Source: Arthrobacter sp. PM3 (GTDB lineage Bacteria; Actinomycetota; Actinomycetes; Actinomycetales; Micrococcaceae). From it: a stretch of DNA of 64,000 bases. The notes below the pieces were generated by a model. The model searched no databases, was not told the origin of the DNA, and saw only the letters and a list, made by a program, of their open reading frames with translations. The translations under genes and the position numbers were made by a program. Shown here piece after piece: positions 36,230 to 44,982 of this stretch; the first letter of the stretch is position 1; every line of letters starts with the position of its first letter. The stretch spans positions 1,595,737 to 1,659,736 of the forward strand of contig NZ_CP022314.1 in NCBI RefSeq assembly GCF_003352915.1, written 5' to 3'.

Positions 36230-37279
36230 TTAGTCGACGGCCGGGCGCAGCAGTCGGGCCGCGAAGTGGAGCTGGCGGACCCAGTGGTGTTCCTGCCCGC
36301 CCTCATGGTTGTTGAAACGGTAGACCTCAATGGCTGTCGCCGGGGCTGCCGTGCCGGCTTCCCCGGCGCCAGTGCCCCCTCCGGCGCCCGTGCCGTAGGC
36401 GTTGTAGGCGGCAAAGACCGTGGACGCCGGGCAGACGTCGTCCATGAGCGCCACGGAGAACAGCGCCGGCGCCGTGGCACGCCGGCCCAGATGCACGCCG
36501 TCGAAATAGTTCAGCACCGCCAGTGCGGGCTCGTAGCGGTCCCGGTGCCGGGCCAGGAAGCCGGCAATTTCCGGGTAGGGCCCGCGCGCGGCGATGTCGA
36601 TGGCGCGGGGAAAGTCCTGCAGGAACGGCACGTCGGCCATGGTGCCCGCAATCCCGTCCAGGCGCCCGCCCGCCAGCCCGGCGGCCGCGATGGCCAGGCC
36701 GCCGCCCTGGCTCAGGCCCGCCAGCAGCACCTGCCCGGCATCCACCTCGGGGTGGCTCTGCGCGGCTTCGATGGCCCGGAACGCGTCGACGAACACGCGG
36801 CGGTAGTAGTAGTCCTCCCGGGAGGACAGACCGCGTGTCATCAGCCCGGCGTAGGCCACCTCCCCTGCCGAGGCGTGCGTATCCGGCGTCTCACCCAGGG
36901 AGCCGCCGTAGCCCTGGCCGCGGGTGTCCATGATGAAGTGCGCGTAGCCCGCCTGCGCCCATTTCGTGTCCTGCTGGACCAGTCCCCGGCCGCCGGAATA
37001 GCCGACGTACTGCACCACCACGGGCAATGCCCGGCCGGGCTCCCGGTTTGCCGGCAGGTGCAGCCAGCCCTTGATCCGGGCGCCGCCGAAGCCGGAGAAG
37101 GACACATCAAAGCTGTCGATGACGCTCAGATGGTTCTCGACCTCGACAAAGACGGCGTCGAGCGGGAATTCCCTCGCTTCAACAATGGTCCGGTCCCAGA
37201 ACGCATCGAAATCGCAGGGTTCGACGGCGGACGAAGTGTAGGTGCGGAGCTGGTCCAACGGCAGATCAACGAGGGGCAT
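36230..37279 (-). CDS. CE7 acetyl xylan esterase / cephalosporin-C deacetylase family
   Basis: A 349-residue alpha/beta hydrolase. The family marks are the N-terminal MPLVDLPLDQLRTYTSSAVEP, the RGQGYGGS block, the nucleophile serine in GLSQGGGLAIA, the aspartate in ALMDDVCPAST and the histidine in NNHEGGQEHH. It removes acetyl groups from short xylo-oligosaccharides or other acetylated sugars in the cytoplasm. Oddity: a Gly/Thr/Ala-rich insertion of about 18 residues between the catalytic Asp and His (after AYNAYG). It precedes nagA on the same strand reading. Confidence 0.9.
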   Translation of the reverse strand: MPLVDLPLDQLRTYTSSAVEPCDFDAFWDRTIVEAREFPLDAVFVEVENHLSVIDSFDVSFSGFGGARIKGWLHLPANREPGRALPVVVQYVGYSGGRGLVQQDTKWAQAGYAHFIMDTRGQGYGGSLGETPDTHASAGEVAYAGLMTRGLSSREDYYYRRVFVDAFRAIEAAQSHPEVDAGQVLLAGLSQGGGLAIAAAGLAGGRLDGIAGTMADVPFLQDFPRAIDIAARGPYPEIAGFLARHRDRYEPALAVLNYFDGVHLGRRATAPALFSVALMDDVCPASTVFAAYNAYGTGAGGGTGAGEAGTAAPATAIEVYRFNNHEGGQEHHWVRQLHFAARLLRPAVD

Positions 37280-37366
37280 CGGGTCTCCAAGAGGTGAGGC
37301 ATGCGGTCCGTAAGCGATCCTATGTCCCGGGGGCGACTGTCCCGGGGGCGCCGCGTCCGGCGCGGC

Positions 37367-38623
37367 TCAGGCGGGGGCGGCCAGGATCCGGCCGCCGCGC
37401 AGGACCGCGACGCGCTCGAAGCCGGCATCGACGGCCAGGATATCGGCGCGCATCCCCGCCCTGAGGGCGCCAATCTCGTTGTCCAGGCCCAGGACACGGG
37501 CCGGCACCAGCGTCGCCGCCAGGACGGCGTCGACCGGACTCACGCCGGCGGCGATCGTGGTGCGGACAACGTCCAGCAGGGTCGCCGTGCTGCCGGCAAG
37601 GGCGCCGTCGCTCTTCAGGGTGGCCACGCCGTCGCGCACTACGACGTCGGAGGGGCCGAGCCCGTAGTCGCCGTCGGGCAGCCCGGTGGCCGCCATGGAG
37701 TCGGTCACCAGCGCGATGTTCGCGGCTCCGGCCAGGCCGAACACCATCCGGACCGTCTCCGGGTCCAGGTGGACGCCGTCGCCGATCAGCTCGACTACAA
37801 CCGTGCCGGCCGCCGCCAGCCGCAGGCACGCGCCGGCCGGTCCGGGACTGCGGTGGTGCAGCGGCGGCATGCCGTTGAACAGATGCGTCACCGTGGGCCG
37901 GGCGTGCGGACCGAAACGGCCGCCCGCGGCAGCGCCGCCGATGAGGTCCGCGACCTCGGTCAGTGATTCGGCCGTCAGGCGGGCATCGGCGTCGGTGTGG
38001 CCGAGCGACGGGGTGACGCCGTGGTCTGTGAGCATCCGGAGCAGGTCCGCGGCCCCCGGCAGTTCGGGAGCGTACGTCATGGTCCGCAGGGTCCCGCCGG
38101 CGGCGGCCAGCATGAGGCCGAGCAGTTCGGGATCCGGGTCCCGGAGCCAGCGCGGATTCTGCGCACCGCAGCGGGCGGCGGAGAGGAAAGGCCCCTCGGC
38201 GTGCACGCCGGCGATCAGTCCCTCGGAGGCCAGGACTCTGAGGATGCGCAGGGACTGCACGAGGTCGTCGCCGGAGGCCGTGACCAGGCTTGCCAGCAGG
38301 CTGGTGGTTCCGCTCCGGTGCAGGAACTGCACAGCCTCCCGGCAGGCCTGCTCATCTCCAGCGGGGAATCCGCCGCCGGCTGCGCCGTGGCAGTGCAGGT
38401 CGACCAGCCCGGGAAGAAGTGATGTGCCTGCCGGCAGCGGCAGCTCCTCCGCATCGGGGGTTTGTGAGGCGTCATAGCCGGCGGCGGGCCCCGCATAGGC
38501 GATCCGGCCGCCGGCCACCGCCACCACAGCTTCCCCGGTCCGGTCACCGTCGGTGAGGAGGGCGCCCCGCAGCACGTAGGCAGGCGCGGGGGCGGCGGCG
38601 CTGTCCCCGGGGGTTAGGGTCAT
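37367..38623 (-). CDS. nagA: N-acetylglucosamine-6-phosphate deacetylase
   Basis: A 418-residue amidohydrolase. Metal and substrate residues lie in LVDLHCHGAAGGGF, GVHAEGPFL, LGHTDADA, THLFNGMPPLHHR and VTDSMAATG. It converts GlcNAc-6-phosphate to glucosamine-6-phosphate and acetate in amino-sugar and wall recycling. An upstream GTG at 38671 is in frame; ATG 38623 (MTLTPGD) fits family N-termini better, though its ribosome site is weak. No nagB is adjacent. Confidence 0.93.
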   Translation of the reverse strand: MTLTPGDSAAAPAPAYVLRGALLTDGDRTGEAVVAVAGGRIAYAGPAAGYDASQTPDAEELPLPAGTSLLPGLVDLHCHGAAGGGFPAGDEQACREAVQFLHRSGTTSLLASLVTASGDDLVQSLRILRVLASEGLIAGVHAEGPFLSAARCGAQNPRWLRDPDPELLGLMLAAAGGTLRTMTYAPELPGAADLLRMLTDHGVTPSLGHTDADARLTAESLTEVADLIGGAAAGGRFGPHARPTVTHLFNGMPPLHHRSPGPAGACLRLAAAGTVVVELIGDGVHLDPETVRMVFGLAGAANIALVTDSMAATGLPDGDYGLGPSDVVVRDGVATLKSDGALAGSTATLLDVVRTTIAAGVSPVDAVLAATLVPARVLGLDNEIGALRAGMRADILAVDAGFERVAVLRGGRILAAPA

Positions 38624-38708
38624 GGTGTCCGGTTTCTGTACGGCCCGGCACTGCCGGGCGGGTACGGTCAAGCCTAGCGGTGCGGCCCCGGGCAGCGGCT
38701 GCGGAGTT

Positions 38709-38822
38709 TCAGCCGTTCTTCTTCCAGCGCTTGGGCCACCTGACGTTCATCAGCAAGAGCCCGAGCAGGAGCGAGTCGATCGTCATGATGGCTGCCAGGA
38801 GGTAGGCCCACCCGGCCATCAT
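38709..38822 (-). CDS. 37-residue single-pass membrane peptide
   Basis: This short ORF encodes two initiating Met, a hydrophobic helix AGWAYLLAAIMTIDSLLLGL followed by LLMN, and a basic tail VRWPKRWKKNG. That is the shape of a small membrane protein with a positively charged cytoplasmic end. Its ATG overlaps the stop of a 17-residue ORF as ATGA, so translation would depend on that leader. An alternative is one small protein broken by a single-base frameshift near 38846. Function unknown. Confidence 0.5.
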   Translation of the reverse strand: MMAGWAYLLAAIMTIDSLLLGLLLMNVRWPKRWKKNG

Positions 38823-38872
38823 GGCCGGGTCGCCCGGCTGCTGGAAACGAGCGTGTTGACCGGAATGCCCAT
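38819..38872 (-). CDS. 17-residue leader ORF coupled to the membrane peptide
   Basis: ATG 38872 follows a strong AGGAG site with 6 nt spacing and encodes MGIPVNTLVSSSRATRP, ending in a TGA that overlaps the ATG of the membrane peptide. The good ribosome site belongs to this frame, not to the downstream one. It may be a leader peptide or the detached N-terminus of a frameshifted gene. Confidence 0.4.
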   Translation of the reverse strand: MGIPVNTLVSSSRATRP

Positions 38873-39162
38873 GACGATCTCCTGACGTGGTTCCCCCCAG
38901 TCACTCGATAGTCCACCCAGTGTGCCAGCCCCCCGCCGGTGTGGGAACCGCGCTCCTTCCCAGCCCAAGGTTTTCACAAGGAATGCCACTCGACGTTGAG
39001 AAGCGCCCGGCGGGTCCGGTGTCATGCGTCAGAAGACGACGCGTCACATAAGCAACTCTGCTTCGGCTAGCGCAACTGCTGGAACGACGCCGTACAGCCG
39101 CCTTTAGCCGCGGAACTCGAGGCCCAGGGAGTTCAATCTGAGAATAACGGATGAAAAAACCA

Positions 39163-39219
39163 TTGACTGTGTTGCGCGTCACGCCTAATCTGATGCAACA
39201 GCGTTGCAATCAATGCAAC
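39163..39219 (+). promoter_or_regulatory. promoter and operator of the creatine module
   Basis: TTGACT (39163-39168), 17 nt, TAATCT (39186-39191) is a near-consensus housekeeping promoter. Directly downstream TGCAAC-AGC-GTTGCA (39194-39208) is a perfect inverted repeat, and a further TGCAAC half-site is at 39214-39219. The site overlaps the expected transcription start, so a repressor bound here would block initiation; the IclR protein encoded at 42132 is the likeliest candidate. From 38873 to 39162 nothing else is seen. Confidence 0.6.
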
Positions 39220-39243
39220 TCCAAAAATCGTTTTGGTGGACAC

Positions 39244-40668
39244 ATGAGTAACGAAACTTCCTCCCCTGCCACTCTTGCGGGGACGGACGGCCCGGAGTCC
39301 AATAGCGGGCATGGCAATACCCTCTCCGGAGAAGCGGCCGTGAGCGGCGGCGGGGTTCCGGCCGGCCAGGATGGACGCACTACCGGCGGCGCCGTCAGCC
39401 GGGACACCCGACGCCGGGTGGTCGCCGCCAGCTTCATCGGCAACTTCGTCGAATGGTTTGACTACGCCGTCTACGGGTACCTTGCCGCTACCATCGCCGC
39501 GGTCTTCTTCCCCGAATCCAACCCGCAGACCGCGCTTTTGCTGACATTCGCCCTGTTCGCCATCTCGTTCCTGGTGCGGCCGATGGGCGGTTTCGTCTGG
39601 GGACACATCGGCGACCGGGTCGGGCGCAAGACCGCCCTGTCCCTGTCGATCCTGATCATGTCCGGGGCGACGTTCTGCATCGCCCTCATTCCCGGCTACA
39701 GCGCCATCGGCATCTGGGCGCCGGTCCTGCTCCTGCTGGTGCGCGTGGTCCAGGGTTTCTCCGCCTCGGGCGAATACGCCGGCGCCTCCGCCTTCCTGGT
39801 CGAGTACGCCCCGGCTAACAAGCGCGGCCTCTACGCCGCGGTGGTTCCGGCCAGCACCGCTGCAGGCCTGCTGCTCGGCTCCCTGCTCGCCGGCCTGCTG
39901 ACCATCCTGCTCAGCTCCGAGGCGATGCACAGCTGGGGCTGGCGGCTGCCGTTCCTCCTGGCCGCCCCGATGGGCCTGATCGGACGGTACATCCGCACCA
40001 AGCTCGAGGACACCCCGGTGTTCCGCGAAATGGCACAGGAAGAGCACGCCGTCAAGGCGCCGGTATCCAGCCTGTTCCGCAACCACTGGAGGCTGCTGCT
40101 GAAGGCCGTCGGAGCCGTGCTGCTCAACGCCGTCGGTTTCTACGTGATCCTCAGCTACATGCCCACGTACCTGTCCGCGGAACTGGGCCTCGGCGCGGCT
40201 GAATCCTTCCTCGCCACCACCATCGCGCTGGTGACGTACATCGGGTTCATCTTCCTAACCGGAATGCTCTCGGACCGCTACGGCCGCAAGAAGGTCCTCA
40301 TCTCAGCATCCCTGAGCTTCATGGTCCTGACCGTGCCCGCCTTCGCCCTGCTGGACACCGGGAACTTCCTCGTGATCGTTCTGGTCCAGATCCTGCTGGG
40401 CGGCATGCTCACGCTCAACGACGGCACGCTCCCGAGCTTCCTTGCCGAAATGTTCCCCACCCGCGTCCGCTACAGCGGCTTCGCCGTCAGCTTCAATCTC
40501 TCCAACGCGCTCTTCGGCGGCACGGCGCCCTTCATGGCGACCCTCCTGATCGCCGCCACGGCCAACGACCTCGCCCCGGCCTGGTACCTGGCCGGCGCCG
40601 CCGCCGTCTCCCTGGTCGCCGTCGTGCTCTCCCGCGAAACCAGCCGGGAACCGCTGAGTCACGACTAA
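39244..40668 (+). CDS. MHS-family transporter, probably for creatine
   Basis: A 474-residue twelve-helix MFS protein of the metabolite:H+ symporter group. It has a polar Ser/Gly-rich N-terminus of about 55 residues, GNFVEWFDYAVYGYLAA in helix 1, GHIGDRVGRKTAL in loop 2-3, RVVQGFSASGEYAGASAF in helix 4 and RTKLEDTPVF. ATG 39244 is chosen over an upstream in-frame ATG at 39151, which lies before the promoter. Substrate creatine is inferred from the adjacent creatinase gene. Confidence 0.88.
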   Translation: MSNETSSPATLAGTDGPESNSGHGNTLSGEAAVSGGGVPAGQDGRTTGGAVSRDTRRRVVAASFIGNFVEWFDYAVYGYLAATIAAVFFPESNPQTALLLTFALFAISFLVRPMGGFVWGHIGDRVGRKTALSLSILIMSGATFCIALIPGYSAIGIWAPVLLLLVRVVQGFSASGEYAGASAFLVEYAPANKRGLYAAVVPASTAAGLLLGSLLAGLLTILLSSEAMHSWGWRLPFLLAAPMGLIGRYIRTKLEDTPVFREMAQEEHAVKAPVSSLFRNHWRLLLKAVGAVLLNAVGFYVILSYMPTYLSAELGLGAAESFLATTIALVTYIGFIFLTGMLSDRYGRKKVLISASLSFMVLTVPAFALLDTGNFLVIVLVQILLGGMLTLNDGTLPSFLAEMFPTRVRYSGFAVSFNLSNALFGGTAPFMATLLIAATANDLAPAWYLAGAAAVSLVAVVLSRETSREPLSHD

Positions 40669-40721
40669 CCCGGCGGCACGACTAGACGGCGCCACGACTA
40701 GACGGCGCCACGACTGACCGG
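40659..40721 (+). repeat. 16-bp tandem repeat between transporter and creatinase
   Basis: ACTAGACGGCGCCACG occurs back to back at 40681-40696 and 40697-40712, followed by a degenerate third copy. The word CACGACTA already appears at the transporter's stop codon, so the array seems to have grown from the gene end. Each unit contains the palindrome GGCGCC. Confidence 0.6.
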
Positions 40722-40777
40722 CGCCGGCCCCCCATCTTTCCCTCCACAGAACAACACTGCAGAAAGGCACCACCAGC

Positions 40778-42034
40778 ATGACCATCACCACTTCTGACAA
40801 CGCTTCCTCCGTCGCCGAACTGGAGCGCCTCAAGGTCCTCAACAACGGCCAGAAGGTCAGCCTGACCTTCTCCGACGCCGAATTTGAGCGCCGGCTCGCC
40901 GGGCTGCGCCGGATCATGGCAGAGAAGGACCTGGACGCCGTCGTCCTGACCAGCTACCACTCCATCAAGTACTACTCCGACTTCCTGTTCACCTACTTCG
41001 GCCGTTCCTACGGCATGGTGGTCACCAAGGACGACACCGTCACCATCACCGCCAACATCGACGCCGGCATGCCCTGGCGCCGCAGCTACGGCGACAACCT
41101 GGTGTACACCGACTGGCGCCGCGACAACTACATCCACGCCATCCAGGAGACCCTGCGCACCCGCGGCATCAACCCGCGCCGGCTCGGCGTCGAAGACGAT
41201 TCGCTGCCGCTGGACAACCGGAACAAGATCCAGGCGGCCTTCCCCTCCGCCACGCTCGTGGACGTGGCCCAGGCGGCCATGCGCCAGCGGATGATCAAGT
41301 CTGCCGAGGAAATCGAAGTCATCAAGCACGGCGCCCGGATCGGCGACCTCGGCGGCGAGGCCATCCGCAACGCCATCACCGCCGGCATCACCGAATACGA
41401 GGTCGCCCTGATCGGCACCGAGGCCATGGTGCACGAGATCGCCCGGACCTTCCCGGACTCGGAAATCCGTGACACGTGGGTCTGGTTCCAGTCCGGCATC
41501 AACACCGACGGCGCCCACAACTGGGCCACCACGCGGAAAATCCAGGAACACGACATCCTGTCCCTGAACTGCTTCCCGATGACCTCCGGCTACTACACCG
41601 CCCTGGAACGCACCCTGTTCTACGGCGAACCGGACGCCCGCTCCCTCGAGCTGTGGAACATCAACGTGGAGGTCCACAAGCGCGGCCTGGAACTCATCAA
41701 GCCGGGAGCGGTCTGCAAGGACATCGCCGCCGAGCTGAACGAGATCTACGTCAGCCACGGACTGCTCGCCAACCGGACCTTCGGCTACGGGCACTCCTTC
41801 GGCGTCCTGAGCCACTACTACGGCCGGGAAGCCGGGCTGGAACTCCGCGAGGACATCGACACCGTGCTGGAGCCGGGCATGGTGGTCTCCATGGAGCCCA
41901 TGATCACGGTCCTGGACGGCCAGCCCGGCGCCGGCGGCTACCGCGAGCACGACATCCTGGTGGTCGGTGAGGACGGCGCCGAGAACATCACCAAGTTCCC
42001 GTTCGGCCCGGAATACAACATCGTGGGCGCCTAA
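40778..42034 (+). CDS. creatinase (creatine amidinohydrolase)
   Basis: A 418-residue pita-bread-fold enzyme hydrolysing creatine to sarcosine and urea. It shows the creatinase-specific YHSIKYYSDFLFTYFGRSYG, VYTDWRRDNY, WFQSGINTDGAHN (H247, matching the catalytic histidine of the family), LSLNCFPMTSGYYTALERTLF and the near-invariant GYGHSFGVLSHYYGREAGLE. These distinguish it from metal-dependent Xaa-Pro peptidases. The N-terminal domain is 14 or so residues longer than in Pseudomonas creatinase. Urea produced here would feed the urease encoded at 1.6-6.7 kb. Confidence 0.93.
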   Translation: MTITTSDNASSVAELERLKVLNNGQKVSLTFSDAEFERRLAGLRRIMAEKDLDAVVLTSYHSIKYYSDFLFTYFGRSYGMVVTKDDTVTITANIDAGMPWRRSYGDNLVYTDWRRDNYIHAIQETLRTRGINPRRLGVEDDSLPLDNRNKIQAAFPSATLVDVAQAAMRQRMIKSAEEIEVIKHGARIGDLGGEAIRNAITAGITEYEVALIGTEAMVHEIARTFPDSEIRDTWVWFQSGINTDGAHNWATTRKIQEHDILSLNCFPMTSGYYTALERTLFYGEPDARSLELWNINVEVHKRGLELIKPGAVCKDIAAELNEIYVSHGLLANRTFGYGHSFGVLSHYYGREAGLELREDIDTVLEPGMVVSMEPMITVLDGQPGAGGYREHDILVVGEDGAENITKFPFGPEYNIVGA

Positions 42035-42068
42035 CCCTCCCGCGACCGGCTTCCCCGACCCCGCAAAG

Positions 42069-42101
42069 AAGCGGCGCCACGTCCACCGTGGCGCCGCTTT
42101 T
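42069..42101 (+). terminator. Rho-independent terminator after creatinase
   Basis: A perfect 13-bp stem (AAGCGGCGCCACG at 42069-42081 with its complement at 42087-42099) has a 5-nt TCCAC loop and runs into TTTT. It starts 35 nt after the creatinase stop and separates it from the IclR gene. Confidence 0.85.
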
Positions 42102-42131
42102 CGGTCCCCATGCAGCATGATGGAAGACACC

Positions 42132-42944
42132 ATGACCCCAGCAGAATCTCCCGAGACCACCGGAAACGGCGACACCAAGGGCGCCTCGGTGATCGTCAAC
42201 GCCATCGCAGTGCTGCGAACGTTCAGCGCCGACGAGCCGCTGCTCGGGGTCACCGAGATCGCGAACCGGGTGGGCCTGCACAAGAGCACCGTGTCGCGGA
42301 TCCTGGCCACCTTCGAACAGGAAAACCTGGTGGAACGGGACCCGGAAACGCGCCGCTTCCGGCTGGGGCTCGGGCTGATCGCCGTCGCCGGGCCGCTGCT
42401 GGCCGAACTCGAGGAACGGCGGGTGGCCTACCCGGTGCTGCGCGAACTCGCCGAACAGACCGGCGAAACGAGCGCCCTCATGGTGTGGAACGGCGGCGAG
42501 TCGATGTGCGTGGAGCAGATCGCCAGCCACCACCAGATCAAGCACAGCACCCCGCTGGGCGCCCGGTACACGGACGCCATGAGCGCCTCCGTGCAGGTCT
42601 TCCTTTCCGCCCAGCCTGCCGAACGGGTCCAGGCACTCCTGCGCAGCGGAGCGATCAGCTATCCGGGACTCGACGATGCCGGCCTGGAGGGATACCAGGT
42701 AAAGCTCACCGATGTGGCGGCCCGCGGCTGGGCCATCAACTACGGTGAATCCTCGATCGACGAAGTGGGCGTCGCCGCCCCCGTCTACGACCACCGCGGC
42801 GACATCGCGGCCGCGGTCCTGATCTCGGCCCCCCGGTTCCGCGTCTCGCGGGAACGGCTGCAGAGCCTGGGCGAAGCCTGCGCCGCGGCGGCGTACAAGG
42901 TCACCACACGCCTGGGCGGGCGCGCCGTCCCGGGCAAGGACTGA
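42132..42944 (+). CDS. IclR-family regulator
   Basis: A 270-residue regulator. The N-terminal winged helix is VIVNAIAVLRTFSADEPLLG with the recognition region VTEIANRVGLHKSTVSRILATFEQENLVERD. The effector domain has CVEQIASHHQIKHSTPLGARYTDAMSAS and ends with the RERLQSLGEAC helix. ATG 42132 is preferred because GGAAG lies 5 nt before it; ATGs at 42117 and 42120 are alternatives. It lies just behind the creatinase terminator and probably controls the creatine genes. Confidence 0.92.
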   Translation: MTPAESPETTGNGDTKGASVIVNAIAVLRTFSADEPLLGVTEIANRVGLHKSTVSRILATFEQENLVERDPETRRFRLGLGLIAVAGPLLAELEERRVAYPVLRELAEQTGETSALMVWNGGESMCVEQIASHHQIKHSTPLGARYTDAMSASVQVFLSAQPAERVQALLRSGAISYPGLDDAGLEGYQVKLTDVAARGWAINYGESSIDEVGVAAPVYDHRGDIAAAVLISAPRFRVSRERLQSLGEACAAAAYKVTTRLGGRAVPGKD

Positions 42945-43071
42945 CTCTCCGGGCAGACGCGCCCGGCGGGCAAACTTCCGGCTCAGTTTTCTGCGCCGGT
43001 GCGGCGTGCCGCCGGCCGGTGCCGTGCAAGACTGTTCAGAAGTCGTACACCCCGAGCCCGGAGGTTTATTG

Positions 43072-43293
43072 ATGTCGCTGTATCAGCCGGAACCTGTCGA
43101 GATCTCCACGCGGATGCGCCCGGGGGAGTGGACGGAACGCACTCTCGAGGCGTTGATCGCGAGCTACCGCGACAAACTGCAGGCCATGGGCGCCACCGCC
43201 GCCGAAATCGACGTCGTCACTCACCGCGACGATCGCGGCGGCGTCAGCGTGGTGGCCACCTGGATCAAGTCCGACGACGAGACCGCACCCTAG
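43072..43293 (+). CDS. small hypothetical protein (73 residues)
   Basis: ATG 43072 has a GGAGG site 7 nt upstream, which argues that this short ORF is real. The protein is soluble with a helix (WTERTLEALIASYRDKLQAMG) and a beta hairpin (EIDVVTHRDDRGGVSVVATWI). No family is recognised. It lies alone between the IclR gene and the convergent PucR gene. Confidence 0.55.
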   Translation: MSLYQPEPVEISTRMRPGEWTERTLEALIASYRDKLQAMGATAAEIDVVTHRDDRGGVSVVATWIKSDDETAP

Positions 43294-43324
43294 GCTTCAC
43301 AGCGCCCCTACCCGTCGCCGGCAT

Positions 43325-44872
43325 CTAACCGTCACTGAGCCGCGCCAGCCGGGTCGCCAGGTGCAGCGCCGCCAGCCTGCCTGTGCCCCGGGGATCGCCC
43401 CCGCACAGGTCGAAAATCCGCTGCAGCCGCTGATGCATCGACTGCCGCTCCACATGCAGCTCCCTGGCCGCCTGGGCGGTGTTGCAGCCGGAATCCAGCC
43501 ATGCCGCCAGGGTGCCGAGCAGCCGGGAACTGCGTTGCGCATCATGGTCCAGGAGGGCGCCCAGCTGCTGGCGCACGAAGTTGCGCCGCTGCCCGGCGTC
43601 GAGGCTTCCGACGGCGAGGCGTTCGACGGCGAACACCTCGGCATCGATCACCGAACCGTGCCGGCCGGCGGAGTCCGCCGGCGCGTATCCCGGCGCGTCC
43701 GCCAGATCCAGGGTGAGCCTGGCCTCGGACAGGGACCATGGCGCCTCCGGGATGCCGGCCGCCGGCGGGCCGACGGCAACCAGCGCGTCCGCCAGGGCCG
43801 GAAGCGCCCGCAATCCGGCCAGGAGCGCGTGCCGGCTTTCGCGGGAGCCCTCGGCGGGAAGGACAGCCAACGCGAGCAGCTCGGCGTTGTCCACATAGGT
43901 GGCACTGGGCTGCGCCCCCCGGGACAGGAGCTGCTCCACGGGTGTCCGGAGTTGCTGGAGCATGTCGGCCCGGACAATGACGGCCACGATCGGATTCCCC
44001 GGCGGAATCCCGGCGGCGGACGCCAGCTGCTGGAGCCGCCAGGCCTGGCTGCCGGAATCAACCGCGCGCAGCAGGGCCGCGCCGGCAACTTCCTTCAGAC
44101 CGGGCGACATCCGCTGCAGCAGGGCCAGCGCCAGGATGTCCACCGAGCGGTTTCCGGCCGTGCGGGCCAGGTTTTCGTCTTCCTCCACCGGCACCCGGAG
44201 CAATAGCTGCGCCGCAAGGATGCCGCGGATCGGTACGTCGATGCGGATCAGCCGCGCCTGCTCCTCGGGTCCCAAGGCTGAACCGGCGTCCGCCGCCCCG
44301 GCATTCCCCGGGGCTGCGCTGCCCAGAGTCACGCCTGCCACCGACGTTAGCGTCACCTCAGCATGGGTGATGCCGGCCAGCACGGCCAGGATCCGGTCCA
44401 GCCCGCCGCCGTGCGCCAGCTCGACGGCCATCGCGTGGCTGGCCTCGTCGGCCCGCCGCAACTGCGACACCGAATCGCTGACCAGCATCGAGTTGATGGC
44501 TTGTGTCACGCCGACGAACGGGACCACGCCGCGCAGTTCGATCAGCGGCAGCCCCGCGGCCTCGGCGGCCGCCACCATGGAGGACGGAAGCGACGGCAGT
44601 GCCGCCCCGGTTTCGACGGCGACAGCGGCCACGCCCCGCTCTGCCAGCTGGCGGATGTAACTGATCCGGCGCTCGTCCGAGGCGAGGGCGAGGGCTTCCC
44701 CGCCGGTCAGCAAGAGCTCCCCGCCGGCCAGCAGGGGAGCGATGTCGATGATCTCGCTGGAGTGGATCCACCGCAGCTGCGCGCGTGCGGCGGCCCGGGC
44801 TCCGGCCCGGATGATGGGATCGGCGGCCGCCAGGGTCGGATGCTTCAAGGCGTCCTCAAGATGAATGGACAT
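43325..44872 (-). CDS. PucR-family transcriptional regulator
   Basis: A 515-residue regulator. The N-terminal PucR (purine catabolism) domain spans about residues 5-125, with the typical SSEIIDIAPLLAGGELLLTGG. A CdaR GGDEF-like central region follows, and a C-terminal HTH_30 domain reads TAQAARELHVERQSMHQRLQRIF. Such proteins activate or repress purine, allantoin or related nitrogen genes. It is divergent from the NCS1 permease, its probable target. The frame is open 90 nt further upstream, but ATG 44872 begins the conserved domain. Confidence 0.93.
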   Translation of the reverse strand: MSIHLEDALKHPTLAAADPIIRAGARAAARAQLRWIHSSEIIDIAPLLAGGELLLTGGEALALASDERRISYIRQLAERGVAAVAVETGAALPSLPSSMVAAAEAAGLPLIELRGVVPFVGVTQAINSMLVSDSVSQLRRADEASHAMAVELAHGGGLDRILAVLAGITHAEVTLTSVAGVTLGSAAPGNAGAADAGSALGPEEQARLIRIDVPIRGILAAQLLLRVPVEEDENLARTAGNRSVDILALALLQRMSPGLKEVAGAALLRAVDSGSQAWRLQQLASAAGIPPGNPIVAVIVRADMLQQLRTPVEQLLSRGAQPSATYVDNAELLALAVLPAEGSRESRHALLAGLRALPALADALVAVGPPAAGIPEAPWSLSEARLTLDLADAPGYAPADSAGRHGSVIDAEVFAVERLAVGSLDAGQRRNFVRQQLGALLDHDAQRSSRLLGTLAAWLDSGCNTAQAARELHVERQSMHQRLQRIFDLCGGDPRGTGRLAALHLATRLARLSDG

Positions 44873-44982
44873 TACACTCCGTCGTCTCGAACTACTTTTG
44901 TTTAGACACATTGTATATAGTCGGATGTGGCGTGTGACACATAATCTTGAGGCATCCCACACACCCCCCTCGGAGGCTCCAA
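44873..44982. promoter_or_regulatory. divergent PucR / NCS1 permease promoter region
   Basis: This 110-nt gap is clearly AT-richer than the neighbouring genes in its left two-thirds. It holds TTTGTTTAGACACATTGTAT, a TATATAG box, and the short palindrome TGTG-A-CACA (44933-44941) next to a CATAAT -10-like sequence. The permease ribosome site GGAGG is at 44972-44976. Confidence 0.4.

Noticed and set aside
40778..42034. Xaa-Pro aminopeptidase call for the creatinase gene
   Set aside because: The fold is shared, but creatinase-specific blocks are present and the metal-binding residues of aminopeptidase P are not evident.
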